Positions 1-8,417 of a DNA stretch of 64,000 nucleotides are shown piece after piece. The notes under the pieces were generated by a model. That model was given only the letters and a program-made list of their open reading frames with translations. It had not been told where the DNA came from and did not search any database. This DNA comes from Hyphomicrobium sp. (lineage in GTDB: Bacteria; Pseudomonadota; Alphaproteobacteria; Rhizobiales; Hyphomicrobiaceae). Made by a program: the position numbers and the translations under genes. Within the stretch, counting starts at the first letter, position 1. Each line of letters opens with the position of its first letter. The stretch is taken from the NCBI GenBank assembly GCA_016793445.1, contig JAEUME010000018.1, positions 1 through 64,000 of the forward strand, written 5' to 3'.

Positions 1-312
1 GTCCCTCTCCCCGTCCTCACAGAGAGGGTTAGGGGCGGCGCGTTGAGGTGCACTGTGGCGGCTTCCATGCAGGCGGCCGCCCCTCACCCGCCCCTTCGGG
101 GCACCCTCTCCCCGCACGCGGGGAGAGGAACGCGCCGGCCACTACGGTGAAAGGAAATCCAACACCCTTTACCCGCACGGGGAGAGGCAGAGACGCAAGC
201 AACCAGCGGCCAACCAGCGGGCTAGAGAGGCGTTGCGCCCACTTTTCCCCTCTCCCCGTTCTTACGGGGAGAGGGTTAGGGTGAGGGGCGGCTCCAAAGA
301 GAAAGACGACCC
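1..312. repeat. Palindromic intergenic repeat region
   Basis: No gene is seen here. The stretch is built from GC-rich palindromes sharing the core CCCTCTCCCCG. One perfect 12-bp stem runs 248-259 with 264-275 (loop TCTT). Another, 11 bp, runs 105-115 with 118-128. Partial copies of the same core occur at 1-33 and 170-187. Translated repeats of this kind give the LSPRAGRG-type peptides often miscalled as proteins. Confidence 0.75.
37..130 (+). repeat. 94-bp direct repeat, left copy
   Basis: This segment is identical, base for base as read here, to 660-753. The two copies flank the DUF559 gene at 313-669. The copy contains the palindrome at 105-128, so it belongs to the same intergenic repeat family but extends well beyond the palindromic core. 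Confidence 0.85.
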
Positions 313-669
313 ATGCGCGGCCAACAACCCTGGAGAAGCAACCGCTCGCGCGTGTTGCGTGCCAATGCAACGTCGGCGGAGGCACGGCTTTGGTCATGTC
401 TACGCAACCGGGGTCTCGGCGGGTTCAAGTTCGTCCGTCAGGCCCCCATCGGCCCCTACTTCGTGGACTTCCTTTGCCGTGGAAATAGTCTGATCGTCGA
501 AGTGGATGGTGGCACTCACAGCGAGCCTTACGAGCGTGCGGCGGATGCTGCGCGAACTATCGAACTGGAAGGTCTCGGCTATCGGATCGTACGCGTCACG
601 AACCCCGACGTGTATGACAATCTCGACGGCGTACTCGACGGCCTGTTGGCGATATTGGAGGCGCGTTGA
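313..669 (+). CDS. DUF559 domain protein (Vsr-like endonuclease fold)
   Basis: This 118-residue protein matches the DUF559 family, which shares the fold of very-short-patch-repair and restriction endonucleases. The recognisable core is a basic N-terminus (residues 10-30), then GFKFVRQ and IGPYFVDFLC (about 36-56), then LIVEVDGG (about 60-67) with the acidic residues expected of a PD-(D/E)xK site. Its length is typical of the family. The last three codons, including the stop, lie inside the right copy of a 94-bp repeat whose left copy sits upstream, and palindromes surround the gene. This suggests it moves with, or is tolerated by, the repeats. The biological role of DUF559 proteins is not established. 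Confidence 0.8.
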   Translation: MRGQQPWRSNRSRVLRANATSAEARLWSCLRNRGLGGFKFVRQAPIGPYFVDFLCRGNSLIVEVDGGTHSEPYERAADAARTIELEGLGYRIVRVTNPDVYDNLDGVLDGLLAILEAR

Positions 670-753
670 GGTGCACTGTGGCGGCTTCCATGCAGGCGGC
701 CGCCCCTCACCCGCCCCTTCGGGGCACCCTCTCCCCGCACGCGGGGAGAGGAA
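660..753 (+). repeat. 94-bp direct repeat, right copy
   Basis: Exact copy of 37-130. It starts 9 bases before the end of the DUF559 stop codon, so the gene's last codons and the repeat are shared sequence. It ends about 80 bases before the gatB start. Confidence 0.85.
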
Positions 754-836
754 GATTGCCGGCGCACCGCGCCTGTGCTGTTGCGGCGCACGGGCAATTT
801 GGGATAACCAGGGCGCATCTGCGAGGATAAAGCAAC

Positions 837-2327
837 ATGCAAGACAAGACCAAGGCAAGCAAGGCGAGCAACCTCATTCCCGGCGCGACCGGCGACTGGG
901 AGGTCGTCATCGGTATGGAGGTGCATGCTCAGGTCGCCTCTCAATCGAAGCTCTTTTCAGGCTCGTCGACGGCCTTCGGCGCGGAGCCCAACAGCCATGT
1001 CTCGCTGGTCGACTCGGCCATGCCCGGCATGCTGCCCGTCATCAATGAGGAATGCGTGGCGCAGGCCGTTCGCACCGGGCTTGGGCTCAAGGCGCAGATC
1101 AACTTGAAGAGTGTCTTCGACCGCAAGAACTACTTTTATCCCGACCTGCCGCAGGGCTATCAGATTTCGCAGTACAAGCAGCCCGTCGTGGGCGAAGGTG
1201 AGGTCGAGATCGACGTCGATGGAGAACCATTGAGGGTCGGCATCGAGCGGCTGCATCTGGAACAGGACGCGGGCAAGTCGCTGCACGACCAGCACCCCGA
1301 TTATTCCTATGTCGATCTCAACCGCTCCGGCGTGGCGCTGATGGAGATCGTGTCGAAGCCCGACATGCGTTCCTCCAAGCAGGCGCAGGCCTATGTCTCC
1401 AAGCTGCGCACCATTCTGCGCTATCTGGGAACGTGCGACGGCGACATGGAGAAGGGGAACCTGCGCGCCGACGTGAACGTCTCGGTACGCAAGCCCGGCG
1501 GCAAGCTCGGCACCCGCTGCGAGATCAAGAACGTCAACTCGATCCGCTTCATCGGTCAGGCGATCGAGGTGGAGGCGCGCCGTCAGATCGACATCATCGA
1601 GGATGGCGGCGCGATCGATCAGGAAACACGCCTGTTCGACGCGGCCAAGGGCGAGACGCGCTCCATGCGCTCCAAGGAAGAGGCGCACGACTACCGCTAT
1701 TTCCCCGATCCCGATCTTCTGCCGCTGGAGCTGGAGCAGGGCTGGGTCGATGATCTCAAGCAGCATCTGCCCGAGCTGCCCGATGAGAAGCACGCGCGCT
1801 TCATGAAGGATTTCGGACTGTCTGCCTACGACGCCAACGTGCTCGTCGCCGAGCGTGAGCGCGCGGATTATTTCGAGAAGGTGCTGGGACTGGTCAAGGA
1901 TGCCAAGCGCGACGGCAAGCTCGCGGCCAATTGGGTCATCAACGAGCTTCTGGGCCGGCTCAACAAGGAAGGCCACGACATCGCCGACAGCAAGGTGACG
2001 CCCGAGCAGATCGCAGGCATCGTCAACCTCATCGCGTCGAACGCCATCTCCGGCAAGATCGCCAAGGACCTGTTCGAGATCGTGTGGAGCGAGGGCGGAG
2101 ATCCGGCCCAGATCGTCGAGACGCGCGGCATGCGTCAGGTGACCGACACGGGCGCCATCGAAAAGGCCGTGGACGAGATCATCGCCGCCAACCCCGACAA
2201 GGCGGAGCAGGCCAAGGCCAAGCCCAACTTGCTCAGCTGGTTCGTCGGACAGGTGATGAAGTCCACCGGCGGCAAGGCCAATCCGGCCGCGGTCAACGAG
2301 ATCCTGAAGGCGAAACTCGGGATCTGA
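837..2327 (+). CDS. gatB: Asp-tRNA(Asn)/Glu-tRNA(Gln) amidotransferase subunit B
   Basis: GatB recognises misacylated Glu-tRNA(Gln) or Asp-tRNA(Asn) and, with the amidase GatA and GatC, converts them to the amidated forms in the cytoplasm. The 496-residue product has the family length. It carries the N-terminal [12 protein letters not shown] segment, the central [15 protein letters not shown] and [11 protein letters not shown] blocks of the kinase-like catalytic domain, and the C-terminal helical tail domain ending [10 protein letters not shown]. The start at 837 follows a GAGGA-like site about 10 bases upstream. gatA and gatC are not next to it within the window. The upstream 80 bases are repeat-derived, so its promoter must lie close or within the repeat region. 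Confidence 0.97.
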   Translation: MQDKTKASKASNLIPGATGDWEVVIGMEVHAQVASQSKLFSGSSTAFGAEPNSHVSLVDSAMPGMLPVINEECVAQAVRTGLGLKAQINLKSVFDRKNYFYPDLPQGYQISQYKQPVVGEGEVEIDVDGEPLRVGIERLHLEQDAGKSLHDQHPDYSYVDLNRSGVALMEIVSKPDMRSSKQAQAYVSKLRTILRYLGTCDGDMEKGNLRADVNVSVRKPGGKLGTRCEIKNVNSIRFIGQAIEVEARRQIDIIEDGGAIDQETRLFDAAKGETRSMRSKEEAHDYRYFPDPDLLPLELEQGWVDDLKQHLPELPDEKHARFMKDFGLSAYDANVLVAERERADYFEKVLGLVKDAKRDGKLAANWVINELLGRLNKEGHDIADSKVTPEQIAGIVNLIASNAISGKIAKDLFEIVWSEGGDPAQIVETRGMRQVTDTGAIEKAVDEIIAANPDKAEQAKAKPNLLSWFVGQVMKSTGGKANPAAVNEILKAKLGI

Positions 2328-2348
2328 AGCGATCAACTAGGCGGCCGC

Positions 2349-2474
2349 ATGGACTCCAATGGACGTGCGCCTTGGGACGGACGTCCGGTGACGGTTCTGG
2401 ATGAAGCCGAAGTGATGCTCCTCATGCAGGAGGACATCACGCCCGTGGCACCTAAGCTCGGGCTCGTGCCGTGA
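2349..2474 (+). CDS. Possible small protein, 41 residues
   Basis: An open frame starting at ATG 2349 after a weak AGGCGG site encodes 41 residues with an acidic centre (DEAEVMLLMQED) and no membrane segment. It follows gatB by 21 bases, so it could be co-transcribed. I do not recognise a family. The residue composition looks protein-like, but a frame of this length can arise by chance. Confidence 0.3.
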   Translation: MDSNGRAPWDGRPVTVLDEAEVMLLMQEDITPVAPKLGLVP

Positions 2475-2480
2475 AAGTGC

Positions 2481-2657
2481 TCAAGCCGCGGCCGTAGCCG
2501 GCGCCTCGCCCGCGCGCTTCGCCAGGTAGGCCCGCGCCAGCAGGATCGCCGGCACGGCCACAATGCCGAACGGCAGGATAGCCGCAGCCACATAGAGCTT
2601 TTTGGTCGTTAGAGCCATCGCCAGGCTCGTTGCCATCGTCGTTATGCTTGTCGTCAT
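2481..2657 (-). CDS. Possible small membrane protein
   Basis: The frame is open from 2714, but the ATG at 2657 has a GAGGGG site nine bases upstream and gives a 58-residue protein. A Thr/Met-rich N-terminus precedes one clear hydrophobic helix (about residues 20-40, KLYVAAAILPFGIVAVPAIL) and an Arg/Lys-containing tail, consistent with one inner-membrane span. No family is recognised. It is convergent with gatB and lies downstream of nothing obvious. Confidence 0.45.
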   Translation of the reverse strand: MTTSITTMATSLAMALTTKKLYVAAAILPFGIVAVPAILLARAYLAKRAGEAPATAAA

Positions 2658-2828
2658 CGTCGTGGGCCCCTCGCCCGCAGCCGTTATCAACCCTGCGACA
2701 GAATGTACCATCAAATTTTTGACGGACAGCTCAGACGAGGCTTCGGTTTTGCCCGTTCAGTTTAAGGGATGCGCAACGGGTGTGACGCGCGCGTTTAGGA
2801 TTTGTTTACCGGCCGAAATTGCAGGCGC

Positions 2829-4211
2829 TTAGAGCGGAGTTATAGTGAGCGGCATGCCGCCCTTGGGATGCAGCGTCACGCGGCTGATCGGTTCGGGCTT
2901 GTGGGTGCCGTCCCAGGAGAAGCGCACCGACTGCAGCAAGGTGGCGAGAATAACGGTGGCCTCCGTCATCGCGAAGGCTGCGCCGATGCACACCCGCGGG
3001 CCCGCGCCAAACGGCATGAATTGCGTGCGTTTGAGATTGGCCTCGCGCTCGGGCAGGAAGCGGTCGGGATCAAAGCGTTCGGGGTCGTCCCAGCTCGCCT
3101 TGTGGCGATGGACAGCGAACACCGGGATCACGATCAGCGCGGGCTCGGGCAAGGCGATACCGCCCAGCTCGGTTGCCTCAAGGTTCACGCGGGTCATGGC
3201 GGGCACCGGCGGATAAAGCCGCATACTCTCCTTTAATACGCGCTGCGTGACGGTGAGGTGCGCGATGTGCTCGGCCGTGACCGCGCGCCCGCCTGTGACG
3301 CTCTGAACCTCCGCGCGCACGCGTTCTTGCCATTGCGGTGACCGGGCCAGGAGGTAGAGAGTCCACGTCAGCGCCTTGGCTGTCGTTTCGTGACCGGCCA
3401 ACAGGAACGTGGAGAGATTGTCGATAAGCTCTTCATCATTCATGGGCGCCCCCGTGTCGGGGTGGCGTGCCTGCAACATGCGTGCAACCAGATCGTCGCC
3501 CTCGATGCCGGCGGCGCGCCGCTTGTCGAGCAGGCGCTGCACGACGGCGCGGTTTTCCGCGGCTGCCCGCATCATCTGCGATTTGCCCGGATACCACCAG
3601 TGCTCCGGCGTCAGCATCAACGCGGACGCGACCGACCACATGATAGGCCGGATGAACTGGTATCCGGTGCGCTGGATCTCGCCCGCCTCGCTTTCGTCGA
3701 TGCCCGCCAGGATCGTGCGCGCGATGACGGCGAATGTCGTCTCCGTCATGTCGATCTCGATGGGTGCAACGTGCGCCTCGCCTTTGGCGCGCCATCTGGT
3801 GATCTGCTCGCGGCCGGCCTGCGCCATCACCGGAACATAGGCGAGGGCATCGTTAGGCCGGAACAGGGGGCTCGCGATGCGTCGCTGCCAGCGCCAATGA
3901 TCTCCTTGCGCCGTCAGCAATCCCGTCCCGATGAGAGGCTTCAACACTCGCCTGTCGAGCCGCGTCTTGGCAAAGATGTCGGTGCGCTTGATCAGGACTT
4001 GTTCGATGAGGTCGCTTCCCGTGACCCAGGCAACCAGCGGACGCTTGCGCCCGTAGGCGACGATGTCCGTCTCATAGACCGCACGAGGGAGCGAGCGCAG
4101 CGGATTGCGCGTGAAGCGCAGCAGCGTCAGCCAAAGCGGCAACGCACGCGCCGACGGCGGGACCGTCGGCGGATACAAGGCGGCGGAGGATGCAGGTTCA
4201 CTCAGCACCAC
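2829..4211 (-). CDS. Cytochrome P450
   Basis: A haem-thiolate monooxygenase of 460 residues, a normal bacterial P450 length. It shows the I-helix motif AGHETT, the K-helix ExxR in ESMRLYPP, the PERF-like region DDPERFDPDRF, and the haem-binding loop FMPFGAGPRVCIG whose cysteine is the axial ligand. The start is GTG at 4211, or the adjacent GTG at 4208; GGGG lies immediately upstream. No ferredoxin or ferredoxin reductase is encoded nearby, so electrons must come from partners elsewhere. The substrate cannot be read from sequence; fatty acid, terpene or steroid oxidation are all possible for this CYP type. Confidence 0.95.
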   Translation of the reverse strand: MVLSEPASSAALYPPTVPPSARALPLWLTLLRFTRNPLRSLPRAVYETDIVAYGRKRPLVAWVTGSDLIEQVLIKRTDIFAKTRLDRRVLKPLIGTGLLTAQGDHWRWQRRIASPLFRPNDALAYVPVMAQAGREQITRWRAKGEAHVAPIEIDMTETTFAVIARTILAGIDESEAGEIQRTGYQFIRPIMWSVASALMLTPEHWWYPGKSQMMRAAAENRAVVQRLLDKRRAAGIEGDDLVARMLQARHPDTGAPMNDEELIDNLSTFLLAGHETTAKALTWTLYLLARSPQWQERVRAEVQSVTGGRAVTAEHIAHLTVTQRVLKESMRLYPPVPAMTRVNLEATELGGIALPEPALIVIPVFAVHRHKASWDDPERFDPDRFLPEREANLKRTQFMPFGAGPRVCIGAAFAMTEATVILATLLQSVRFSWDGTHKPEPISRVTLHPKGGMPLTITPL

Positions 4212-4261
4212 CCCAATTTAGGGATGCAATGGGGCAGGACCAAGTGGCGCGTGGAGGGCGT

Positions 4262-4420
4262 TCAGGCCTTCGCGGTGGCGCGGGCTTTGCCGGCTTCCTT
4301 CTTGAGGCGCTTGCGCACGGCGGACGTGCTGCCCTGAATGCGCGACACCGTTGCACGCGAAATCGTGCGCTTGGCCTTCTTCTTCTGCTTCTGGATGTTC
4401 TTGACGGATGTCTTCGACAT
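4262..4420 (-). CDS. Small Lys/Arg-rich protein
   Basis: A 52-residue, strongly basic protein starting at ATG 4420 behind a GGGGT-type site. It opens MSKTSVKNIQKQKKKAKR and ends in alternating Lys/Ala residues, and is probably helical and nucleic-acid binding from its charge alone. The open frame continues upstream, but that part looks like translated leader. A long imperfect palindrome (4455-4490) lies in its leader. No family is recognised, and ribosome or DNA association is only a guess. Confidence 0.55.
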   Translation of the reverse strand: MSKTSVKNIQKQKKKAKRTISRATVSRIQGSTSAVRKRLKKEAGKARATAKA

Positions 4421-4454
4421 GGTGACCCCGGTTGTCCTTGCGAGAAACTGCATA

Positions 4455-4490
4455 GCGCCGCGACCCGGAAACGGAGCCGGGACGCGGCGC
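4455..4490 (-). promoter_or_regulatory. Long imperfect palindrome upstream of the small basic gene
   Basis: GCGCCGCG (4455-4462) pairs with CGCGGCGC (4483-4490), and CCCGG (4464-4468) pairs with CCGGG (4477-4481). One A-A mismatch separates the stems and the loop is eight bases. No U-run follows on either strand, so an intrinsic terminator for the dedA-like gene is less likely than a leader structure or RNA-stability element of the downstream gene. Confidence 0.5.
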
Positions 4491-4551
4491 AAAGCGCTGA
4501 AGTTGGCCCCTCCTAGGCGATCTTGCCGGTGAAGGCAAGACGAGGCGCGTG

Positions 4552-5568
4552 TCAGAAGCCCAAAAGCCCCAGCAACAACCGTGGCGCGATGCATACCCCC
4601 GCGATCAGGAACGCAGAGACCAGACTGGCCAGAACGAAGGTCACAACCGGCATGCCGTTCGCGCCCGCGACGACAGGCACATAGGCGCGGCCAGGTCCCA
4701 GAAACTTGCTCGAGACGATGCCGGATGCGCCCCATCGCGCGAGATAGGCGCGCGCCGCAGGAATCCCGTCCGGATACCAGGAGAAAGGCCAGACAGCGTG
4801 GGGATCCTCCTTGCGCTTTCGGCCCAGAAGGTAGCCGGCAAGGTCGCCCGCGAAGACGCCGGCGGTGCCCGCCGCCAGCAGCAGCAGGGCATTGCCGCCT
4901 GCCGAGAGGTAAAGGAAGCTGCCCGCCAGAAGCAGCAGCACGGTGGGCCAGAACAGGATCGGGATTGGCACGGCGTGCAAGGCGGCCAGCACGAACATGC
5001 CGAGCGCCGCAACGTGCTCATGGCCAAGGATCACGGAGAAGATCGTATCCTTGTAGTAGATGCCCCAGAAAGGCGCGAGCACCGCCCAGGCGGCCCAGAT
5101 GAATGCGCTGATCGTATTGGCGATCTGAAAGGGCACCTGCGGCATGCGGAACATGCCTGCGATGACGGGAATGACGGCGCGCACGGGACCAACGAAATGC
5201 CCCAGGAACACGCTCCAGGCGCCGTATCTGGAAAAGAACTGCTCGCCGCGCGGAATGAGCGTCGGGTCGTTCTTGAAGGGCCAGACAGAGGGGATGGAGT
5301 CTTTGAAGTACAAGCCGATCCAATAGGAGACGGCATAACCGATAGCACCTCCCAGGCCCGCCGCGATCACCATCGGCATCAGGACGCTGGGTGACACGCC
5401 GGAGGCGGCGAGCGCGCCCGAAAAGCCAACGAGGATCGCCCAGCCCGGCCACACGATGGAGGCGAAACACAAGGATTCGCCGAAGGCCACCAGAAAGGCG
5501 ATGGGAACCGCCCAGCTCTGATGCTCGCGCATCATGGCCGTGATGCTTTCGACGAACTGTTGGAGCAT
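4552..5568 (-). CDS. DedA-family membrane protein with two fused DedA domains
   Basis: DedA (SNARE-associated) proteins are inner-membrane proteins linked to lipid flipping and proton-dependent envelope homeostasis; a normal one has about 200 residues. This one has 338 and shows the signature twice: GHFVGPVRAVIPVIAG near residues 122-137 and SKFLGPGRAYVPVVAG near 292-307. Each is preceded by hydrophobic segments and a Gly-rich reentrant region (GGAIGYAVSYWIG, then AGDLAGYLLGR), so the whole domain appears duplicated. The GESLCF motif with a conserved acidic residue occurs only in the first half. The start at 5568 has GGGAAG seven bases upstream. Confidence 0.88.
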   Translation of the reverse strand: MLQQFVESITAMMREHQSWAVPIAFLVAFGESLCFASIVWPGWAILVGFSGALAASGVSPSVLMPMVIAAGLGGAIGYAVSYWIGLYFKDSIPSVWPFKNDPTLIPRGEQFFSRYGAWSVFLGHFVGPVRAVIPVIAGMFRMPQVPFQIANTISAFIWAAWAVLAPFWGIYYKDTIFSVILGHEHVAALGMFVLAALHAVPIPILFWPTVLLLLAGSFLYLSAGGNALLLLAAGTAGVFAGDLAGYLLGRKRKEDPHAVWPFSWYPDGIPAARAYLARWGASGIVSSKFLGPGRAYVPVVAGANGMPVVTFVLASLVSAFLIAGVCIAPRLLLGLLGF

Positions 5569-5782
5569 AAGGTCACTTCCCTCTTCTCAGCGCCCGCCGT
5601 GTGGCAGGCACGAAACACACAAACTAAGGGTCCGCGCAGCGTACGCACGCGGCAAACAGGCGTGAGACCAGCCGGCCGGAGATTCCAGGCTGGGTCTGAA
5701 GTCCTCCAGTGCCGTCGCCCGTGTTCCTTCCGGTCCTGCCGTGCAAAGCCCCGACAGGCAGATAGGTATCAGCTGATCGCCA

Positions 5783-6253
5783 TCAAGTCTTTCGGCAGCG
5801 CCGGTCGTGCTCGCGGCGCAGGTCGCGCTCGACCTCGCCTGCCAGCATGACACCGCGCGAGACTTGCGCGGGCGTGAGGCCGTTGGCGTTGGCGCGCAGA
5901 ATGGCAGGGCCAGCTTCCGCCTCACGCCGCGCGTGGGCGAGTTCGTCGCAGCTCAACTCACGGCGGCGCTTGGAGAGCGCAAACAACCGCACGCCCGACG
6001 CATAAGCCTCTGGCGTGGCGGGCTCTTTCACCCAGCTGCGGGATTTGTCGGCCATGTATTGATCGAACACCTTTCCGCGCTGCCCGATGCAGTGGCTGGA
6101 ATCGTCCACGCACGACAGGCCGATGCGGGGGGTGGATGGCCCGTTATCGGAGTTCGAACAGCCCGCCAGTGCCGCACACACGGCCGCCATCAGCGCCAGC
6201 TGAAGGGAGGACGGCTGCGCAAAAACAGTCGGTCGAGGGCGGCAAAAGGCCAT
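5783..6253 (-). CDS. Putative lipoprotein
   Basis: Starting at ATG 6253 behind AAGGTGAACGA, the product is 156 residues. The first 30 form a signal peptide ending in the lipobox LAGC, so it should be lipidated and held in the inner or outer membrane facing the periplasm. The mature part is Ser/Asp-rich at first, then has two cysteines and a long charged helical stretch rich in Arg and Glu. No domain is recognised. It is divergent from the oxidoreductase at 6520. Confidence 0.7.
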   Translation of the reverse strand: MAFCRPRPTVFAQPSSLQLALMAAVCAALAGCSNSDNGPSTPRIGLSCVDDSSHCIGQRGKVFDQYMADKSRSWVKEPATPEAYASGVRLFALSKRRRELSCDELAHARREAEAGPAILRANANGLTPAQVSRGVMLAGEVERDLRREHDRRCRKT

Positions 6254-6519
6254 TCGTTCACCTTGAGAGATATGTTGCGTGCCCCTAGAAGGCGAGCATG
6301 GCAGGCTCAAGGCAACGGCCCATGAGCCATGTGGACGGTATTTCCGGACTAGCTGGATTCGCTTTGAAGCGGAATGTTCGCACCAGGATCGGCACGAAGA
6401 GCGATCACAGTGCGCTCAAGATCGCTTTTGCCGGGGCCCGCATGGGAAAACCGCTCTTCAGAGCCGCGGCATTGGGGAGGAGCGCGCAAACGCGCCTAAG
6501 CAGGATCAGGAGTGAGACG

Positions 6520-7488
6520 ATGGCCAAGGCGGTACGTATCCACGAGCATGGCGGTATCGACAAACTGCGTTTCGAGGACGTCGAGGTGGGCCAGCCCGGC
6601 CCAGGCCAGGTGCGGCTGCGCCAGACCGCGGTCGGCCTCAACTTCATCGACACCTATCATCGCACGGGTCTCTACAAGCTGCCCGCCCTGCCGGCCGTCA
6701 TCGGCGTCGAGGGCGCAGGCGTCATCACGCAGGTGGGCGAGGGTGTCAGCGATCTCAAGGAAGGCGACCGCGTCGCCTACGCTGGCCCGATTGGCAGCTA
6801 CGCCACCGAGCGCCTCGCGCCCGCCGATCGCATGGTGAAATTGCCCGCCTCGATCAGCGACGAGACAGCCGCGGCGATGATGCTCCAGGGCATGACGGTG
6901 CGCTATCTGCTGCGCGAAACCTTCTCCGTCGGTCCTGAGACGACGATGCTGTTTCATGCGGCTGCAGGCGGCGTCGGCTTGATTGCCTGCCAGTGGGCGA
7001 AGGCGCTCGGCGCCACCATCATCGGCACCGCGGGTTCGCCCGAGAAGATCGAACTTGCGAAGGCCCACGGGTGCACGCACGTGATCAACTACCGGACCGA
7101 GAATTTCGTGGAGCGCGTAAAGGAGATCACGGACGGCAAGCTTTGCGATGTCGCCTATGACTCCATCGGCAAGGACACGTTCCCGGCATCGCTCGATTGC
7201 CTCAAGCCGCGCGGCATGTGGGTGTCGTTCGGCAACGCGTCGGGCCCGGTTCCGCCGTTTGAGCTGACGGCACTAAAGGGCTCTCTTTTTGCCACACGGC
7301 CGTCGCTGTTTGCCTATACCGCAACTCGAAAGGAGTTGCTCGATAATGCGGCTGAATTGTTCGACATGGTTGGCAGCGGCAAGATCAAAATCGAAGTCAG
7401 CCATCGATATCCTCTTGCGGCCGCCGCAGACGCGCACCGCGATCTGGAGGGCCGCAAGACAACGGGTTCGATTGTTCTCGTTCCATGA
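6520..7488 (+). CDS. qor: NAD(P)H:quinone oxidoreductase, zeta-crystallin type
   Basis: A 322-residue member of the zinc-independent medium-chain dehydrogenase group that reduces quinones with NADPH, probably in the cytoplasm. It has the GroES-like N-terminal half (GLNFIDTYHRTGLY, then the GVEGAGVI loop) and a Rossmann half with AAAGGVGLIACQWAK, the family's nucleotide-binding turn. The zinc-ligand cysteines of alcohol dehydrogenases are absent. The open frame begins at 6298, but ATG 6520 has AGGAG close upstream and matches the family N-terminus. It is followed at once by a GST gene, a pairing consistent with detoxification of reactive electrophiles. Confidence 0.93.
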   Translation: MAKAVRIHEHGGIDKLRFEDVEVGQPGPGQVRLRQTAVGLNFIDTYHRTGLYKLPALPAVIGVEGAGVITQVGEGVSDLKEGDRVAYAGPIGSYATERLAPADRMVKLPASISDETAAAMMLQGMTVRYLLRETFSVGPETTMLFHAAAGGVGLIACQWAKALGATIIGTAGSPEKIELAKAHGCTHVINYRTENFVERVKEITDGKLCDVAYDSIGKDTFPASLDCLKPRGMWVSFGNASGPVPPFELTALKGSLFATRPSLFAYTATRKELLDNAAELFDMVGSGKIKIEVSHRYPLAAAADAHRDLEGRKTTGSIVLVP

Positions 7489-7502
7489 GAGAAGGATGCG
7501 GA

Positions 7503-8156
7503 ATGGCGCCCGACGACATCACACTCTATTTCTGGCCGACGCCCAACGGGCAAAAGATCGCCATCATGCTCGAAGAGTTGGGCGAGCCCTATCGGGTGCA
7601 CTACATCGATATCAACTCTGGCGCGCAGCACGAGCCCGCCTACCTTGCGATCTCGCCGAACAATCGCATCCCTGCGATCGTCGATCCGGATGGTCCGGAC
7701 GGCAATGCGTTGTCGCTGTTTGAATCGGGCGCCATCCTCCAGTACCTGGGGCGCAAATACGAGCAGTTCTATCCGACCGGGGAACGGCGCAAGGCGGAGA
7801 TCGACCAGTGGCTGTTCTGGCAGGTCGGCGGATTGGGGCCGATGGCCGGGCAGGCGCTGCACTTTCGCGCCCACGCCAATGAGAGGATCCCTTACGGCGT
7901 GGAGCGTTACACCAGGGAAGTGACGCGGCTGTTTTCTGTCATGGAGCGCCGTCTGCAGGATCGCGACTATCTGGCTTCCGAATACTCTATCGCGGACATT
8001 GCGTGCTTTCCCTGGGTGCGGCGGTGGCCGGATCTCGGCCAGGATATGACGCATTTCCCGCGCCTGAAGAGATGGTTTGACACGATCGCGGCGCGGCCCG
8101 CTGTCGTTCGCGCACTTCAAGTAGGCGCCGACCCCGCCGTGCGCGTCAACGCCTGA
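7503..8156 (+). CDS. Glutathione S-transferase family protein (YfcG/Ure2p-like)
   Basis: The 217-residue product has the thioredoxin-like N-terminal domain typical of YfcG-type GSTs: TPNGQKIAIMLEELG near the start, then the cis-proline region NNRIPAIVD and the glutathione-binding LFESGAILQYL. An all-helical C-terminal domain follows. YfcG-type enzymes mainly act as glutathione-disulfide reductases, and TPN at the first helix fits this group. ATG 7503 is preceded by GAAGGA; an ATG at 7485 overlapping the qor stop is an alternative. It is probably co-transcribed with qor. Confidence 0.9.
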   Translation: MAPDDITLYFWPTPNGQKIAIMLEELGEPYRVHYIDINSGAQHEPAYLAISPNNRIPAIVDPDGPDGNALSLFESGAILQYLGRKYEQFYPTGERRKAEIDQWLFWQVGGLGPMAGQALHFRAHANERIPYGVERYTREVTRLFSVMERRLQDRDYLASEYSIADIACFPWVRRWPDLGQDMTHFPRLKRWFDTIAARPAVVRALQVGADPAVRVNA

Positions 8157-8417
8157 TCAAGGCGTACGGTGCCCGACGAGCGTCGTCGGGTCGATCTTCG
8201 CTCCGGTGATTTTCTGAAACGCCAGCGCGCCGAGCACCTTGTTGGACGTGACGTGGCGGACGGCTTCGGGTGTTTGCGCGTCTTCGGCGCTGCCGGCCGC
8301 CTCGCCTTGCGAAGTGATGCTGGACGTCGCCATGCCAAGATAAGACGGTGAGCTTTCGACGTTGGCGCAGGCCGTGAGCAAGAGCGCTGCCGCGGTTGCT
8401 GCCAATACCCGTTTCAT
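8157..8417 (-). CDS. Small putative lipoprotein
   Basis: The 86-residue product starts at ATG 8417 with AAGGGGA seven bases upstream. The signal peptide ends in LLLTAC, a good lipobox with Cys 17 as the lipidated residue. The mature protein is about 70 residues, Ser/Ala-rich then mixed, without a recognised domain. The stop abuts the GST stop, so the two genes are convergent with no spacer. The longer frame from 8696 lacks a comparable start. Confidence 0.72.
   Translation of the reverse strand: MKRVLAATAAALLLTACANVESSPSYLGMATSSITSQGEAAGSAEDAQTPEAVRHVTSNKVLGALAFQKITGAKIDPTTLVGHRTP

Noticed and set aside
1..312. Short frames giving LSPRAGRG-like peptides in the first 800 bases
   Set aside because: These are translations of intergenic palindromic repeats, not proteins.
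957..2336. 459-codon open frame on the minus strand
   Set aside because: Fully antisense to gatB, which has strong family evidence; high GC creates long shadow frames.
5587..5925. 112-codon minus-strand frame upstream of the DedA gene
   Set aside because: Overlaps the lipoprotein gene at 5783-6253 in another frame and has no start signal or domain.
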